From assembly GCF_031191185.1 (NCBI RefSeq), contig NZ_CP133465.1:926001-990000 (forward strand): a stretch of 64,000 nucleotides of DNA, in the 5' to 3' direction. The notes beneath the pieces are model-generated. The model did no database searches and was not told the origin of the DNA. It saw nothing but the letters and a program-made list of their open reading frames with translations. This document shows positions 7,904-16,327 of this stretch, piece by piece. The DNA is from Prevotella nigrescens. Its GTDB lineage: Bacteria > Bacteroidota > Bacteroidia > Bacteroidales > Bacteroidaceae. Every line of letters begins with the position of its first letter. Position 1 is the first letter of the stretch. The translations under genes and the position numbers were made by a program.

Positions 7904-8926
7904 TTATGCGTTTTGCTTTGCAGTAATGGCTTGATGTATCAGTGCTGTAATCTCTTCCGTAAGTTCTGGATTGTCTTTCAGCATGGTCTTTGTGGCATCG
8001 CGCCCCTGTGCGAGCTTTGTTCCGCCATAGCTGAACCAGCTTCCACTCTTCTGAATGATGTTGTATTCTACACCCAAGTCGAGTATTTCGCCCACTTTGG
8101 AGATGCCTTCGCCGAAGAGAATGTCGAATTCTACCTTACGGAAAGGAGGCGCAACCTTGTTTTTTGCAACCTTTACACGCACATGATTGCCTATGACATC
8201 GTCGCCGTCCTTGATGGAAGCTACGCGACGAATATCCAAACGCACCGAGCTGTAGAACTTCAAAGCGTTGCCACCCGTTGTTGTTTCGGGGTTTCCGAAC
8301 ATCACGCCAATCTTTTCGCGCAACTGATTGATGAAGATACAGCAAGTGTTTGTCTTGCTGATGGTAGATGTCAGCTTGCGCAAAGCCTGGCTCATGAGGC
8401 GCGCCTGCAAGCCAACGTTTGACTCTCCCATATCGCCTTCTATTTCTTTCTTAGGTGTAAGCGCAGCCACAGAGTCTACAACGAGAATGTCGATGGCTGA
8501 AGAACGAATGAGTTGGTCGGCTATTTCCAATGCTTGTTCGCCGTTGTCGGGCTGCGAAATCCACAAGTTATCTACGTCTACGCCTAACTTTTGCGCATAG
8601 AAACGGTCGAAAGCGTGCTCTGCATCGATGAACGCAGCTATGCCGCCAGCCTTCTGTGCTTCGGCAATGGCATGGATAGCGAGGGTAGTTTTACCCGAAC
8701 TTTCGGGGCCGTAAATCTCTATAATGCGTCCGCGAGGGTAGCCGCCTACGCCTAAAGCAACATCGAGACCGATACTGCCGGTTGGTATTACTTCCACGTC
8801 TTCTATGAGTTCATCGCCCATACGCATGATAGAACCTTTACCGAAGTCTTTTTCTATCTTCGACATTGCTGCCTGCAAGGCTTTCAGTTTGCCTTCAGCA
8901 GGATTTTGTACTTCTTCTTTTGCCAT
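7904..8926 (-). CDS. recA: RecA recombinase
   Basis: This 340-residue RecA binds single-stranded DNA with ATP, drives strand exchange and stimulates LexA-type self-cleavage. Walker A GPESSGKT is at residues 73-80. Walker B ([10 protein letters not shown]), the L2 region ([14 protein letters not shown]) and [14 protein letters not shown] are all present. The length is usual for the family, with a short non-acidic C-terminal tail (ITAKQNA). It is the last gene of a compact minus-strand run (DUF6621-like, saccharopine-dehydrogenase-like, TfoX-N, radical SAM, recA) with gaps of 13-37 bp. No separate SOS-type operator was recognised upstream; the gap to the radical SAM gene is 13 bp. Its transcription therefore probably depends on the distal operon promoter at 12229-12260. 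Confidence 0.98.
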   Translation of the reverse strand: MAKEEVQNPAEGKLKALQAAMSKIEKDFGKGSIMRMGDELIEDVEVIPTGSIGLDVALGVGGYPRGRIIEIYGPESSGKTTLAIHAIAEAQKAGGIAAFIDAEHAFDRFYAQKLGVDVDNLWISQPDNGEQALEIADQLIRSSAIDILVVDSVAALTPKKEIEGDMGESNVGLQARLMSQALRKLTSTISKTNTCCIFINQLREKIGVMFGNPETTTGGNALKFYSSVRLDIRRVASIKDGDDVIGNHVRVKVAKNKVAPPFRKVEFDILFGEGISKVGEILDLGVEYNIIQKSGSWFSYGGTKLAQGRDATKTMLKDNPELTEEITALIHQAITAKQNA

Positions 8927-8939
8927 ATATTTATTAATC

Positions 8940-9968
8940 TTATTTTATCTGATAATTTAAACTTTTAGTCCTCGAACGTTCCCCTTTCACGGTACCAATG
9001 CCCACCAATTCTCTCAGAATGGTGCTGATGCGGCGTGTGCGTTGGGCATACTTCTCAAAGCTTTCGTTGTACGGGTCTATCTTTTCTTTCCACCCTTCAT
9101 AGGGCGCAATGTAGAAGTAAGGAAGCGAATCGACTAACGAATTGCTTTTCTCTTCAGCTCCGTTCACGGTTTCCAACATCTCCAACGACTCGGGTGTGGG
9201 GTACAAACACGTTATGTTTTCTTGCTGACAATAAGCTACAACGGGCATTATCCAGCTGTTGTAGTTGTCTTTTATCGTCTGTAACGAGAAGTTGTTGTAT
9301 GACGATTTACCTATGCGTTGTATGGGACGAATCTGCACAACGTTTGGTTTGGCATCTTTGAAAACTTCTTTTAGCTGTATCAGCTCTTCGGCATTGTCTG
9401 CATTGACGGTATAATTCACACGGATACGGAAGTCCGGAAAGTCTGTTCTAATCCTTGCCAAGTTCTCTATAAGTGCTGTAAACAAGTCGAATTTACCATT
9501 AGTCATCAGGCTTTCGTAAGTGTTCTTGGTGAACCCGTGTGCAGAAAGCGTTATCTCGGTTAAGCCGTTTTCCACCAGTTTATGCAATTTTTCGTAGGTC
9601 AGCAAGTTGCCATTGGTGGTTATCGTGATGTGTTTCACGCCATATTGCTTGCCCAACTGCACGAGTTGGAGCAGGTTTTGCGATACGGTAGGTTCTGCAC
9701 CGCAGCCTATTTGCAGGCGAAGGGCACGTGGAAACAGCGATTTCGCAATGGCTTCAAGGTCGTCGGAGCTGAACTTTCCCCGCATTTTCTTTGCGGTTTC
9801 GGCGTCGCTGAAGTAGCACATCTTACAGCGAAGGTTGCACGACATCACAGGGTCGATGTTGATACTGAGGTATCTTCGCTTGCCTATATGGAGTGCTAAA
9901 ATGCCCAAAAGTTTCACTTTCGGGCTTTTAATTCGCTGGTAAACATTCAGAAGTTTATATATATTCAT
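8940..9968 (-). CDS. Radical SAM protein (SPASM-less, tungsten/molybdenum-cofactor-like group)
   Basis: The 342-residue protein carries the radical SAM cluster motif CNLRCKMC (Cys44, Cys48, Cys51), which holds a [4Fe-4S] cluster for reductive cleavage of S-adenosylmethionine. Further radical SAM marks are the GCGAEPT segment (GGE-like, binds SAM amino group), [10 protein letters not shown] and EITLSAHGF. No second cysteine-rich SPASM cluster is visible in the C-terminal part. The substrate cannot be predicted. It lies 13 bp upstream of recA and 24 bp downstream of the TfoX-N gene, inside the same operon. The N-terminal ~35 residues ([20 protein letters not shown]) are amphipathic and may contact a partner. 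The call is firm at superfamily level only. Confidence 0.88.
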   Translation of the reverse strand: MNIYKLLNVYQRIKSPKVKLLGILALHIGKRRYLSINIDPVMSCNLRCKMCYFSDAETAKKMRGKFSSDDLEAIAKSLFPRALRLQIGCGAEPTVSQNLLQLVQLGKQYGVKHITITTNGNLLTYEKLHKLVENGLTEITLSAHGFTKNTYESLMTNGKFDLFTALIENLARIRTDFPDFRIRVNYTVNADNAEELIQLKEVFKDAKPNVVQIRPIQRIGKSSYNNFSLQTIKDNYNSWIMPVVAYCQQENITCLYPTPESLEMLETVNGAEEKSNSLVDSLPYFYIAPYEGWKEKIDPYNESFEKYAQRTRRISTILRELVGIGTVKGERSRTKSLNYQIK

Positions 9969-9992
9969 GCTTGTTGCATACCACTTCGCCGT

Positions 9993-10313
9993 TCATTCTT
10001 TCTTCTTTCGCTTCTTGGGATAGGGCAACACCTCTGCCAAGATTGCAACAACCTTTGCTGCGTGGTCGGCTCTTGAAACGTCAAGTATGTAGTGTTCCTT
10101 TGCTCCTTCGTATGGATAGCCTTTTTCTGCCTCTGCCATTAAAGCCTCAATAGCCTCGTGTTGCTTTACGAAGGCTATGTTGTCGCAAGCTATGATGACA
10201 GGTTTTTCGTTGGCATATATCATATAGTCGCCAAACATCTTGCGGTATCTGATTGCTCCAACAGCTTCTATCTGCCGGCAAACAAACTCTATGAAGTCTA
10301 AAGAACACGCCAT
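9993..10313 (-). CDS. TfoX/Sxy N-terminal domain protein, 106 aa
   Basis: This small cytosolic protein matches the N-terminal TfoX/Sxy domain alone: IRYRKMFGDYMIYANEKPVIIACDNIAFVK fits the conserved core (R-KMFG-Y-Y-g). In gamma-proteobacteria TfoX/Sxy activates competence genes together with CRP. In other phyla such single-domain proteins are common and of unproven role. The C-terminal TfoX domain is absent. The tail is strongly basic (PKKRKKKE). It sits in the operon that ends with recA, which could hint at a link to DNA uptake or repair, but that is only context. Confidence 0.85.
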   Translation of the reverse strand: MACSLDFIEFVCRQIEAVGAIRYRKMFGDYMIYANEKPVIIACDNIAFVKQHEAIEALMAEAEKGYPYEGAKEHYILDVSRADHAAKVVAILAEVLPYPKKRKKKE

Positions 10314-10350
10314 TTTGTTTTGCTGTTTCGTTTCTTTGATGTTTCAAATC

Positions 10351-11589
10351 CTATAACTCCAAGTCGCCACCGAACACCTCGTGCCAAGGCAGACCTTGCT
10401 TGTTGAGTTGCTCCATGAATGGGTCTGGGTCGAAATCTTCCAAGTTCCACACGCCCGGTTTACGCCAAATGCCCTTGAAGAACATCATTGCGCCAATCAT
10501 TGCAGGCACGCCTGTTGTATAGCTGACGCCCTGCATACCTGTTTCTTCGTAGGCTTCTTGGTGCTTGCAGTTGTTGTAAACGTAGTAAGTCTGTTCCTTT
10601 CCGTCCTTGATACCACGAATACGGCAACCGATTGAAGTCTCTCCGTCGTAGTTTTCGCCCAAGTCTTGTGGGTTTGGCAATACGGCTTTGAGGAACTGAA
10701 GTGGCACAATCTTCACCTTTGCGGTCTTTCCTGAACCGTCAGCCAATGGTGCTTCGTACTCGATTTCGTCGATACGGCTCATTCCGAGATTCTGTATGCA
10801 ATCCAAATAAGTAAGGTATTGCTGTCCGAAAGTCATCCAGAAGCGTGCGCGCTTGATGGTTGGGAAGTTCTTGACGAGCGATTCCAGCTCCTCGTGGTGC
10901 ATTAAGTAAGAGTCGCGTGCACCGATATTAGGATACGTTAAGTCCTGATGCACCTTCAGCGGCTCCGTTTCTATCCACTTGCCGTTCTCGTAATACAGTC
11001 CCTTTTGGGTGATTTCGCGAATGTTTATCTCCGGATTGAAGTTTGTTGCAAAGGCTTTGTGGTGGTTACCGGCGTTGCAGTCCACGATGTCGAGGTAGTG
11101 AATTTCATCGAAATAGTGCTTTGCTGCATAGGCTGTGAATACCTGCGACACACCCGGGTCGAACCCGCAACCAAGGATTGCAGTGAGTCCTGCTTGCTCG
11201 AACTTTTCTTTGTAAGCCCACTGCCAGCTGTATTCGAAGTGTGCTTCGTCCTTCGGCTCGTAGTTAGCCGTATCCAAATAGTTGCAACCGCATGCCAAAC
11301 AGGCTTCCATAATGGTGAGGTCTTGGTATGGCAGCGCAAGGTTTACCACCAATTCCGGCTTGAACGAATTGAAAAGCGCCTTTAATTGTTCCACATCATC
11401 GGCGTCTACCTGCGCTGTTTTAATGTCGGCTTTGTAGCCTTTGTCGTGAATAGACTTCACCAATTCATCGCATTTTTCCTTACGGCGACTTGCTATCATG
11501 AAATCAGTGAACACGTCTTGGTTCTGAACTATCTTGAATGCGGCTACCGTGGCAACGCCACCTGCGCCTATCATAAGTACTCTTCCCAT
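10351..11589 (-). CDS. Saccharopine dehydrogenase family protein, probable carboxynorspermidine synthase
   Basis: The 412-residue protein begins with a Rossmann NAD(P)-binding motif (MGRVLMIGAGGVATVAAFK) and continues with the saccharopine dehydrogenase pattern (ELVVNLALPYQDLTIMEACL, NYLDTANYEP, LGCGFDPGVSQVFTAYAAKHYF). The long second half with WMTFGQQYLTYL and GMQGVSYTTGVPAMIGAMM matches the carboxynorspermidine dehydrogenase branch. That enzyme reductively condenses aspartate semialdehyde with a diamine to carboxy(nor)spermidine, the alternative polyamine route common in Bacteroidota. The decarboxylase partner is not in the window. It is the second gene of the recA operon, 13 bp after the DUF6621-like gene. 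The saccharopine activity of the parent family is the main alternative. Confidence 0.85.
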   Translation of the reverse strand: MGRVLMIGAGGVATVAAFKIVQNQDVFTDFMIASRRKEKCDELVKSIHDKGYKADIKTAQVDADDVEQLKALFNSFKPELVVNLALPYQDLTIMEACLACGCNYLDTANYEPKDEAHFEYSWQWAYKEKFEQAGLTAILGCGFDPGVSQVFTAYAAKHYFDEIHYLDIVDCNAGNHHKAFATNFNPEINIREITQKGLYYENGKWIETEPLKVHQDLTYPNIGARDSYLMHHEELESLVKNFPTIKRARFWMTFGQQYLTYLDCIQNLGMSRIDEIEYEAPLADGSGKTAKVKIVPLQFLKAVLPNPQDLGENYDGETSIGCRIRGIKDGKEQTYYVYNNCKHQEAYEETGMQGVSYTTGVPAMIGAMMFFKGIWRKPGVWNLEDFDPDPFMEQLNKQGLPWHEVFGGDLEL

Positions 11590-11602
11590 TTTATAATTTA
11601 TT

Positions 11603-12193
11603 TTACTCTATGTTTTTATCTATTTCTTGCGATGTTATCCCCATGGCATTCATCAGCGAATAGCCTAAAATCTGCTGCTTGAAGTTGCCTCCTTCCATGG
11701 GCATCATGGCGAACATGGTGATGTGTTTCTGCTCGTCGTCCACGTCTTTCAGCGTGTTGCGGATAACGCCGTAGATGTTGCTGTCTTCTGCATTCGGCAC
11801 TATCATTATGCGGCGGATTTCGTCGTGGCTCAGCGCAATGCGCAGTATGTCGAGCAATACATCGTCTTTCTCGGTAAGCGCACTGCCCGTAGCAATGGTG
11901 TTGATTATGAATTCGCCCAACCGTTCATCGGTAAATGCTTGCTTGTCTAACTCTTTCTGAAAGTCGGAAGGCACAAAGTTCTCTAATTTTGCTTTGTTCT
12001 TATCGTGCAAAATCACCACTTGCGTTTCGTGGTTGCCCGGCTTCAGCCGTCCGTCGAGTGCTATATCCACCACCCATTGACTGAAGTCGGCTGCCGGAAT
12101 CTTCCTATTGAGCATTCGTTCGAAGTTTACAATGAGGTTAAACGCCACTCTGTCGATGTAGTCGCCATCGACAATGATGATGTTTTCGCTCAT
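11603..12193 (-). CDS. DUF6621-like Bacteroidales protein
   Basis: This 196-residue cytosolic protein of unknown function is recognised by its layout: an N-terminal ENIIIVDGDYIDRVAFNLIVNFERMLNRKIP segment, WVVDIALDGRL, and near the end MFAMMPMEGGNFKQQILGYSLMNAMGI. I believe this corresponds to the DUF6621 group, from memory. The open frame continues 10 codons upstream to 12223. However, a clear minus-strand promoter (-7 box at 12236-12229) would put the transcript start at or after that codon, so the ATG at 12193 is chosen. It heads a five-gene operon that ends with recA. Strongly alternating hydrophobic segments suggest an alpha/beta domain, possibly PIN- or NYN-like given the early Asp, but this is a guess. 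Confidence 0.75.
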   Translation of the reverse strand: MSENIIIVDGDYIDRVAFNLIVNFERMLNRKIPAADFSQWVVDIALDGRLKPGNHETQVVILHDKNKAKLENFVPSDFQKELDKQAFTDERLGEFIINTIATGSALTEKDDVLLDILRIALSHDEIRRIMIVPNAEDSNIYGVIRNTLKDVDDEQKHITMFAMMPMEGGNFKQQILGYSLMNAMGITSQEIDKNIE

Positions 12194-12228
12194 TTTTATG
12201 TTCTGTGAATGTTGTGTATTCATTGCTA

Positions 12229-12260
12229 CAAAGTTACATTAAAAGGCGTGAATGCGCAAA
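12229..12260 (-). promoter_or_regulatory. Promoter of the DUF6621-recA operon
   Basis: On the minus strand TTTG (12260-12257), a 20-bp spacer and TAACTTTG (12236-12229) match the Bacteroidota consensus exactly. It probably drives all five genes down to recA. Confidence 0.75.
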
Positions 12261-12470
12261 ATATTTTGCCATTTTTTGCTTATTGTAACCTTAGATTGGG
12301 TAGGGAAGATGTTTGGCAGCAGATAAATATCTTGTTATTGTTCGGATTATTTGTAACGGAAAGCCATCTGCTGGGCGACAGAATAGTTTGTCGTGTTAGC
12401 TATCGTCCCCAGTCAATTGTAGCAGAATTCCATCTTTGCTTTTAAGAAGAATTGCCATTCAAAGAAGAAC

Positions 12471-12553
12471 CCGTCGCTTTGGCGTTGCAAGAAGGTGGGT
12501 TTTGGCGCGCAAAAGGGTGGTTTTTACCGTTTAAAAGAGCCTGTTTTGTAACA
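12471..12553. repeat. 22-bp-phased CAAAA-N7-TTTTG array, locus C
   Basis: Four modules are centred at 12474, 12496, 12518 and 12540, with heptamers CCGTCGC, AGGTGGG, GGGTGGT and GAGCCTG. The best copies are CAAAA-GGGTGGT-TTTTA and TAAAA-GAGCCTG-TTTTG. The array lies in the ~700-bp gap between the divergent recA operon and the tRNA-Val genes. Apart from this array and the two promoters, nothing was recognised in 12261-12868. Confidence 0.6.
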
Positions 12554-12868
12554 CCACTCTGACTCTATCCGTAACCGTCTGATACTCAATCTCTGACCAT
12601 TGGCTTATATTTTCATTTTGCAAACTTGCCATACACGGTTGTAAATGCTTCACAGCAAGGATATGAAGACAATATTAAACCAATATGTTTATTTAAAAAT
12701 AGACATTCGGCAACATGTAAGAACTACGTTCATCAAAATAGCTTCGTACTTCTCTCCTTACAAAATAATCTTCTGTTTCTATGTGCGAGACAAATGAAAA
12801 GTACCAATACGGTATTGATACCGGACATTTGTTATTTTCGCAAATGGCAAATAAAAACGAATTAAAAA

Positions 12869-12900
12869 TTTGGTAGTTAAATTATTTATGTCTATCTTTG
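12869..12900 (+). promoter_or_regulatory. Promoter of the tRNA-Val genes
   Basis: TTTG (12869-12872), a 20-bp spacer and TATCTTTG (12893-12900) match the consensus. It is 20 bp before the first tRNA. Confidence 0.75.
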
Positions 12901-12920
12901 CACCCGCTTACGATAAGTAA

Positions 12921-12995
12921 GGGCGTTTAGCTCAGCTGGTTTAGAGCATCTGCCTTACAAGCAGAGGGTCGGCGGTTCGAATCCGTCAACGCCCA
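12921..12995 (+). tRNA. tRNA-Val (anticodon UAC), copy 1
   Basis: A 75-nt cloverleaf: acceptor GGGCGTT/AACGCCC, D arm with AGCTCAGCTGGTTTAGAGC, anticodon stem TCTGC/GCAGA with loop CTTACAA (anticodon TAC at 12956-12958), and T arm GGCGGTTCGAATCCGTC. The CCA end is not encoded. Confidence 0.97.
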
Positions 12996-13004
12996 CAGGG
13001 GTGT

Positions 13005-13039
13005 TCCCTGTAGTCTTTCGGGGTTGCAGGGAGTTTTTT
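13005..13039 (+). terminator. Terminator-like hairpin between the two tRNA-Val genes
   Basis: TCCCTGTA (13005-13012) pairs with TGCAGGGA (13025-13032) and is followed by GTTTTTT. It would end or weaken transcription between the two tRNA copies. No second promoter was found in the 48-bp spacer. Confidence 0.65.
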
Positions 13040-13043
13040 AAAA

Positions 13044-13118
13044 GGGCGTTTAGCTCAGTTGGTTTAGAGCATCTGCCTTACAAGCAGAGGGTCGGCGGTT
13101 CGAATCCGTCAACGCCCA
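13044..13118 (+). tRNA. tRNA-Val (anticodon UAC), copy 2
   Basis: The sequence is identical to copy 1 except for one D-loop base (CTCAGTTGG instead of CTCAGCTGG). All stems pair fully. This is a recent tandem duplication. Confidence 0.97.
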
Positions 13119-13134
13119 CAGAGACATAAACAGG

Positions 13135-13166
13135 GCTTTACAACGATGAGTTGTGGAGCTTTTTTG
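13135..13166 (+). terminator. Terminator after tRNA-Val copy 2
   Basis: GCTTTACAAC (13135-13144) pairs with GTTGTGGAGC (13150-13159), including two G-U pairs, with loop GATGA and a following TTTTTT. Confidence 0.75.
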
Positions 13167-13241
13167 TTTTTATAAGCAACCTTTAACCTTTAAAATACAA
13201 AGATTATAGAGATTTATTGCTTTCATTCCATTTTAAAATAC

Positions 13242-13249
13242 TACTTTTG
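13242..13249 (+). promoter_or_regulatory. -7 promoter box of purB
   Basis: TACTTTTG matches TAnnTTTG. A TTG at 13217-13219 is a possible -33 box, with a spacer of 22 bp. The box lies inside the upstream extension of the purB frame and so argues for the start at 13271. Confidence 0.55.
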
Positions 13250-13270
13250 CAAGAAATAAAAAATAGATTT

Positions 13271-14617
13271 ATGGTTCTTGATATTTTAACAGCCATATCA
13301 CCGGTAGATGGACGTTATAGGGGCAAAACTGCAAAATTGGCAGATTACTTCTCAGAGTTTGCACTCATACGATACAGAGTACGCGTAGAAATAGAGTACT
13401 TTATATCTCTGTGCGAACTGCCTTTGCCACAGCTGGCTTCGTTTAATAAACAACTGTTCGAAAGTCTACGCAACATCTACAAGGACTTTACGGAAGAAGA
13501 TGCGGCACGGGTCAAGGAGATAGAAAGTATCACGAACCATGATGTAAAAGCCGTAGAATATTTCATTAAGGAAGAGTTCGACAAGATTGGAGACTTGGAT
13601 TCCTACAAAGAATTCATACATTTCGGTCTTACATCGCAAGATATCAACAATACAAGTGTACCACTCTCCATATCAGAGGCGTTAGTAAGAGTTTACTATC
13701 CGCAGGTAGAAGAACTCATTGCGCAGCTTCAACAATATGCTGAAGAGTGGAAAGACGTGCCAATGTTGGCTAAAACACATGGACAACCAGCTTCTCCCAC
13801 TCGTCTGGGCAAGGAAATAGAGGTGTTTGTATATCGTTTGCAAGAACAGTTGGCGGGTTTGAAGGCATGCAAACTTACTGCAAAGTTCGGTGGCGCAACC
13901 GGAAACTTCAACGCACACCATATTGCTTACCCTGAATATGACTGGAAAGCGTTTGGCAATAAGTTCGTGAACGACTACCTTGGCCTACAGCGTGAGCAAT
14001 GGACAACCCAGATTAGCAACTACGATCACCTTGGAAGCATATTCGATGCAATGCGCAGAATCAATACGATTATCATTGATTTAGACCGCGACTTCTGGTT
14101 GTATATCTCTATGGAATACTTCAAACAGAAAATTAAGGCAGGCGAAGTGGGCTCGAGTGCAATGCCCCACAAGGTAAATCCCATCGACTTTGAAAACAGT
14201 GAAGGAAATCTTGGCATGGCAAATGCCATATTACAGTTTCTCGCACAGAAGCTTCCAGTGAGCCGTTTGCAGCGCGACCTTACCGATTCTACCGTGTTGC
14301 GCAACATCGGGGTACCGTTTGGACATAGTATTATATCTATCCAAAGCACATTGAAAGGGCTTCGCAAGCTCATTCTGAACCAAGAAAAGCTAAATGCCGA
14401 CTTGGAAAATACATGGGCTGTAGTGGCAGAGGCAATTCAAACCATTCTCCGTCGTGAGGCATACCCACACCCATACGAAGCCTTAAAGGCACTGACACGT
14501 ACCAATGCCCACATGACAGCCGAGACTATCCACGCTTTCATTCAGACATTGAATGTAAGCGACAAGGTGAAAGCCGAATTAATGGCTATCACACCACTCA
14601 ATTATACAGGCATGTAA
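13271..14617 (+). CDS. purB: Adenylosuccinate lyase
   Basis: The 448-residue enzyme splits SAICAR to AICAR plus fumarate and adenylosuccinate to AMP plus fumarate in purine synthesis. It belongs to the fumarase/aspartase superfamily. The signature GSSAMPHKVNPIDFENSEG with the catalytic serine loop is present, as are TSQDINNT and KTHGQPASPT with the catalytic His. The layout (SPVDGRYRGKTAKL at the N-terminus) is the E. coli-like PurB type. The frame is open 18 codons upstream to 13217, but a promoter -7 box (13242-13249) lies inside that extension and the family start VLDILTAISPVDGRY fits 13271. It is monocistronic. Confidence 0.96.
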   Translation: MVLDILTAISPVDGRYRGKTAKLADYFSEFALIRYRVRVEIEYFISLCELPLPQLASFNKQLFESLRNIYKDFTEEDAARVKEIESITNHDVKAVEYFIKEEFDKIGDLDSYKEFIHFGLTSQDINNTSVPLSISEALVRVYYPQVEELIAQLQQYAEEWKDVPMLAKTHGQPASPTRLGKEIEVFVYRLQEQLAGLKACKLTAKFGGATGNFNAHHIAYPEYDWKAFGNKFVNDYLGLQREQWTTQISNYDHLGSIFDAMRRINTIIIDLDRDFWLYISMEYFKQKIKAGEVGSSAMPHKVNPIDFENSEGNLGMANAILQFLAQKLPVSRLQRDLTDSTVLRNIGVPFGHSIISIQSTLKGLRKLILNQEKLNADLENTWAVVAEAIQTILRREAYPHPYEALKALTRTNAHMTAETIHAFIQTLNVSDKVKAELMAITPLNYTGM

Positions 14618-14744
14618 GCTAAGAAGAAAATTAAGAAGTTACACATTATATATATTACGGAAATAGAAACAAAACTTAAACACAAGTACAGTTAGTTTTC
14701 GACCGTGAGGTTAAGTATTATTCAAAACAAAAGAAATTAAAATT

Positions 14745-16247
14745 ATGGCAGAAGAATTCGAGAAGAAAGAAAATCAATCTGGACAGGCTGAAGAAAGCCA
14801 AGAAAGCAGTTCAACTACCGGGCAAGGAAGTTATTATGAAAGAAACTACCACAGCACGGGGCGTCCACAACGTCCTCGCATCCAAGCACAACGTGCTTAT
14901 GGAATAAACCGTGAAGACAACAAAGAGGAAGGATTCCGTCCTGAAGGCTTCGGTTCTAACTTACAAGGGAGTGGTTTGGCAGATCGTAAAACTGGCTATC
15001 GTCCACGCACCAACAGTTATGGAAATAGCTATCAGAGTCGCCAACAACAAGGAGGATATCGTCCTCGCTACAACAACGGTGGCGAAGAAGGCGGATACCA
15101 AAACCGTGGTGGTTACCAGAACAGACAAAACAACTACAACAATCGTGGTGGCTATCGCCCACACTACAATATGAACGAAGGTGAGGAAGGTGGTTATCAG
15201 AGCCGTCAGTCGCAAGGTGCATACCGCCCACGATATAACAATAATGGTGAAGAAGGCGGCTATCAGAGCCGTGGTGGATACCAAAATCGTCAAGGTGGAT
15301 ACAATAATCGCGGCGGATACAACAATCGTGGCGGATACAATAACCATCAGGGCGGATACAACAACAACCGACAAGGCGGATATAACAGCCGTCAGGGTGG
15401 ATACAATAACCGTCAAGGCGGATATGGACAGCAAGGCGGATACCGTCAGCACAATGCCGATTACGATCCAAATGCAAGATATTCGCTCAAGAAACGCATA
15501 GAATACAAAGAAGAGAATATAGACCCGAACGAACCATTGCGTCTAAACAAGTACCTCGCAAATGCTGGTGTATGCTCTCGTCGTGAGGCAGATGAATTCA
15601 TTCAGGCAGGTGTCGTAACCGTAAATGGCGAGGTTGTTAAAGAACTTGGAACAAAGATACTACGTTCAGACGAGGTGAAGTTCAAAGACAAACCAGTTTC
15701 TCTCGAAAAGAAGGTATATGTTCTTTTGAACAAGCCAAAGGACTATGTAACTACAAGCGACGACCCACAGCAACGCAAAACCGTTATGGATCTTGTCAAA
15801 GGCATCTGTCCGGAACGCATCTATCCTGTAGGACGCCTCGACCGCAATACTACGGGCGTGTTGCTGCTTACCAACGATGGCGACATTGCAAGCAAGCTAA
15901 CTCACCCTAAGTTCTTAAAGAAGAAGGTTTACCACGTATTCCTCGACAAGCCTGTAACACCACAGACGCTTCAGCAAATATCTGACGGTATTGAGCTTGA
16001 AGATGGAGAAGTCAAGGCTGATGCGATTGAATACGCTGACGAACGCGACCAAAGCCAGGTGGGAATCGAAATCCACAGCGGCAAGAACCGCATTGTTCGC
16101 CGCATCTTCGAGAGTCTTGGCTATCGTGTTGTAAAGCTCGACCGCGTACAGTTTGCAGGTCTTACAAAGAAGAATCTCCGTCGAGGCGATTGGCGTTACC
16201 TAACCGAAAGAGAGGTAGACATGCTTCGTATGGGATCTTTTGAATAA
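14745..16247 (+). CDS. rluB: RluB/RsuA-family pseudouridine synthase with long disordered Gly-Tyr-Asn-Arg N-terminus
   Basis: The 500-residue protein has two parts. Residues 1-~260 are low-complexity and rich in Gly, Tyr, Asn, Gln and Arg, with many copies of GGYNNR, GGYQNR and QGGYNN units (densest 100-245). After EPLRLNKYLANAGVCSRREAD (~263) come an S4 RNA-binding domain and the pseudouridine synthase domain. The catalytic Asp is in GRLDRNTTG (Asp366), and GKNRIVRRIFESLGY is the conserved motif III. RluB modifies uridine in 23S rRNA helix 89; RsuA/RluF are the alternatives within the family. The N-terminal part resembles RGG/prion-like tails known from RNA-binding proteins and could aid RNA binding or condensation (inference). 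An adenosine-rich leader precedes it; asnS follows. Confidence 0.88.
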   Translation: MAEEFEKKENQSGQAEESQESSSTTGQGSYYERNYHSTGRPQRPRIQAQRAYGINREDNKEEGFRPEGFGSNLQGSGLADRKTGYRPRTNSYGNSYQSRQQQGGYRPRYNNGGEEGGYQNRGGYQNRQNNYNNRGGYRPHYNMNEGEEGGYQSRQSQGAYRPRYNNNGEEGGYQSRGGYQNRQGGYNNRGGYNNRGGYNNHQGGYNNNRQGGYNSRQGGYNNRQGGYGQQGGYRQHNADYDPNARYSLKKRIEYKEENIDPNEPLRLNKYLANAGVCSRREADEFIQAGVVTVNGEVVKELGTKILRSDEVKFKDKPVSLEKKVYVLLNKPKDYVTTSDDPQQRKTVMDLVKGICPERIYPVGRLDRNTTGVLLLTNDGDIASKLTHPKFLKKKVYHVFLDKPVTPQTLQQISDGIELEDGEVKADAIEYADERDQSQVGIEIHSGKNRIVRRIFESLGYRVVKLDRVQFAGLTKKNLRRGDWRYLTEREVDMLRMGSFE

Positions 16248-16257
16248 CAAAAGAACC

Positions 16258-16307
16258 AACTCCTCGTACACAACTGCTATATGAAGCGAAGCCGTGTATG
16301 AGGAGTT
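16258..16307 (+). other. Hairpin between rluB and asnS
   Basis: AACTCCTC (16258-16265) pairs with GAGGAGTT (16300-16307), extended by TACAC/GTGTA after one mismatch. No U-tract follows, so it may stabilise mRNA or attenuate and is not a typical terminator. Confidence 0.45.
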
Positions 16308-16327
16308 ATCGTAATAAATAAAATATA

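Noticed and set aside
14911..15501. Several out-of-frame open frames over the repetitive N-terminus of the pseudouridine synthase
   Set aside because: They arise from low-complexity codon repeats and have no separate start or promoter.
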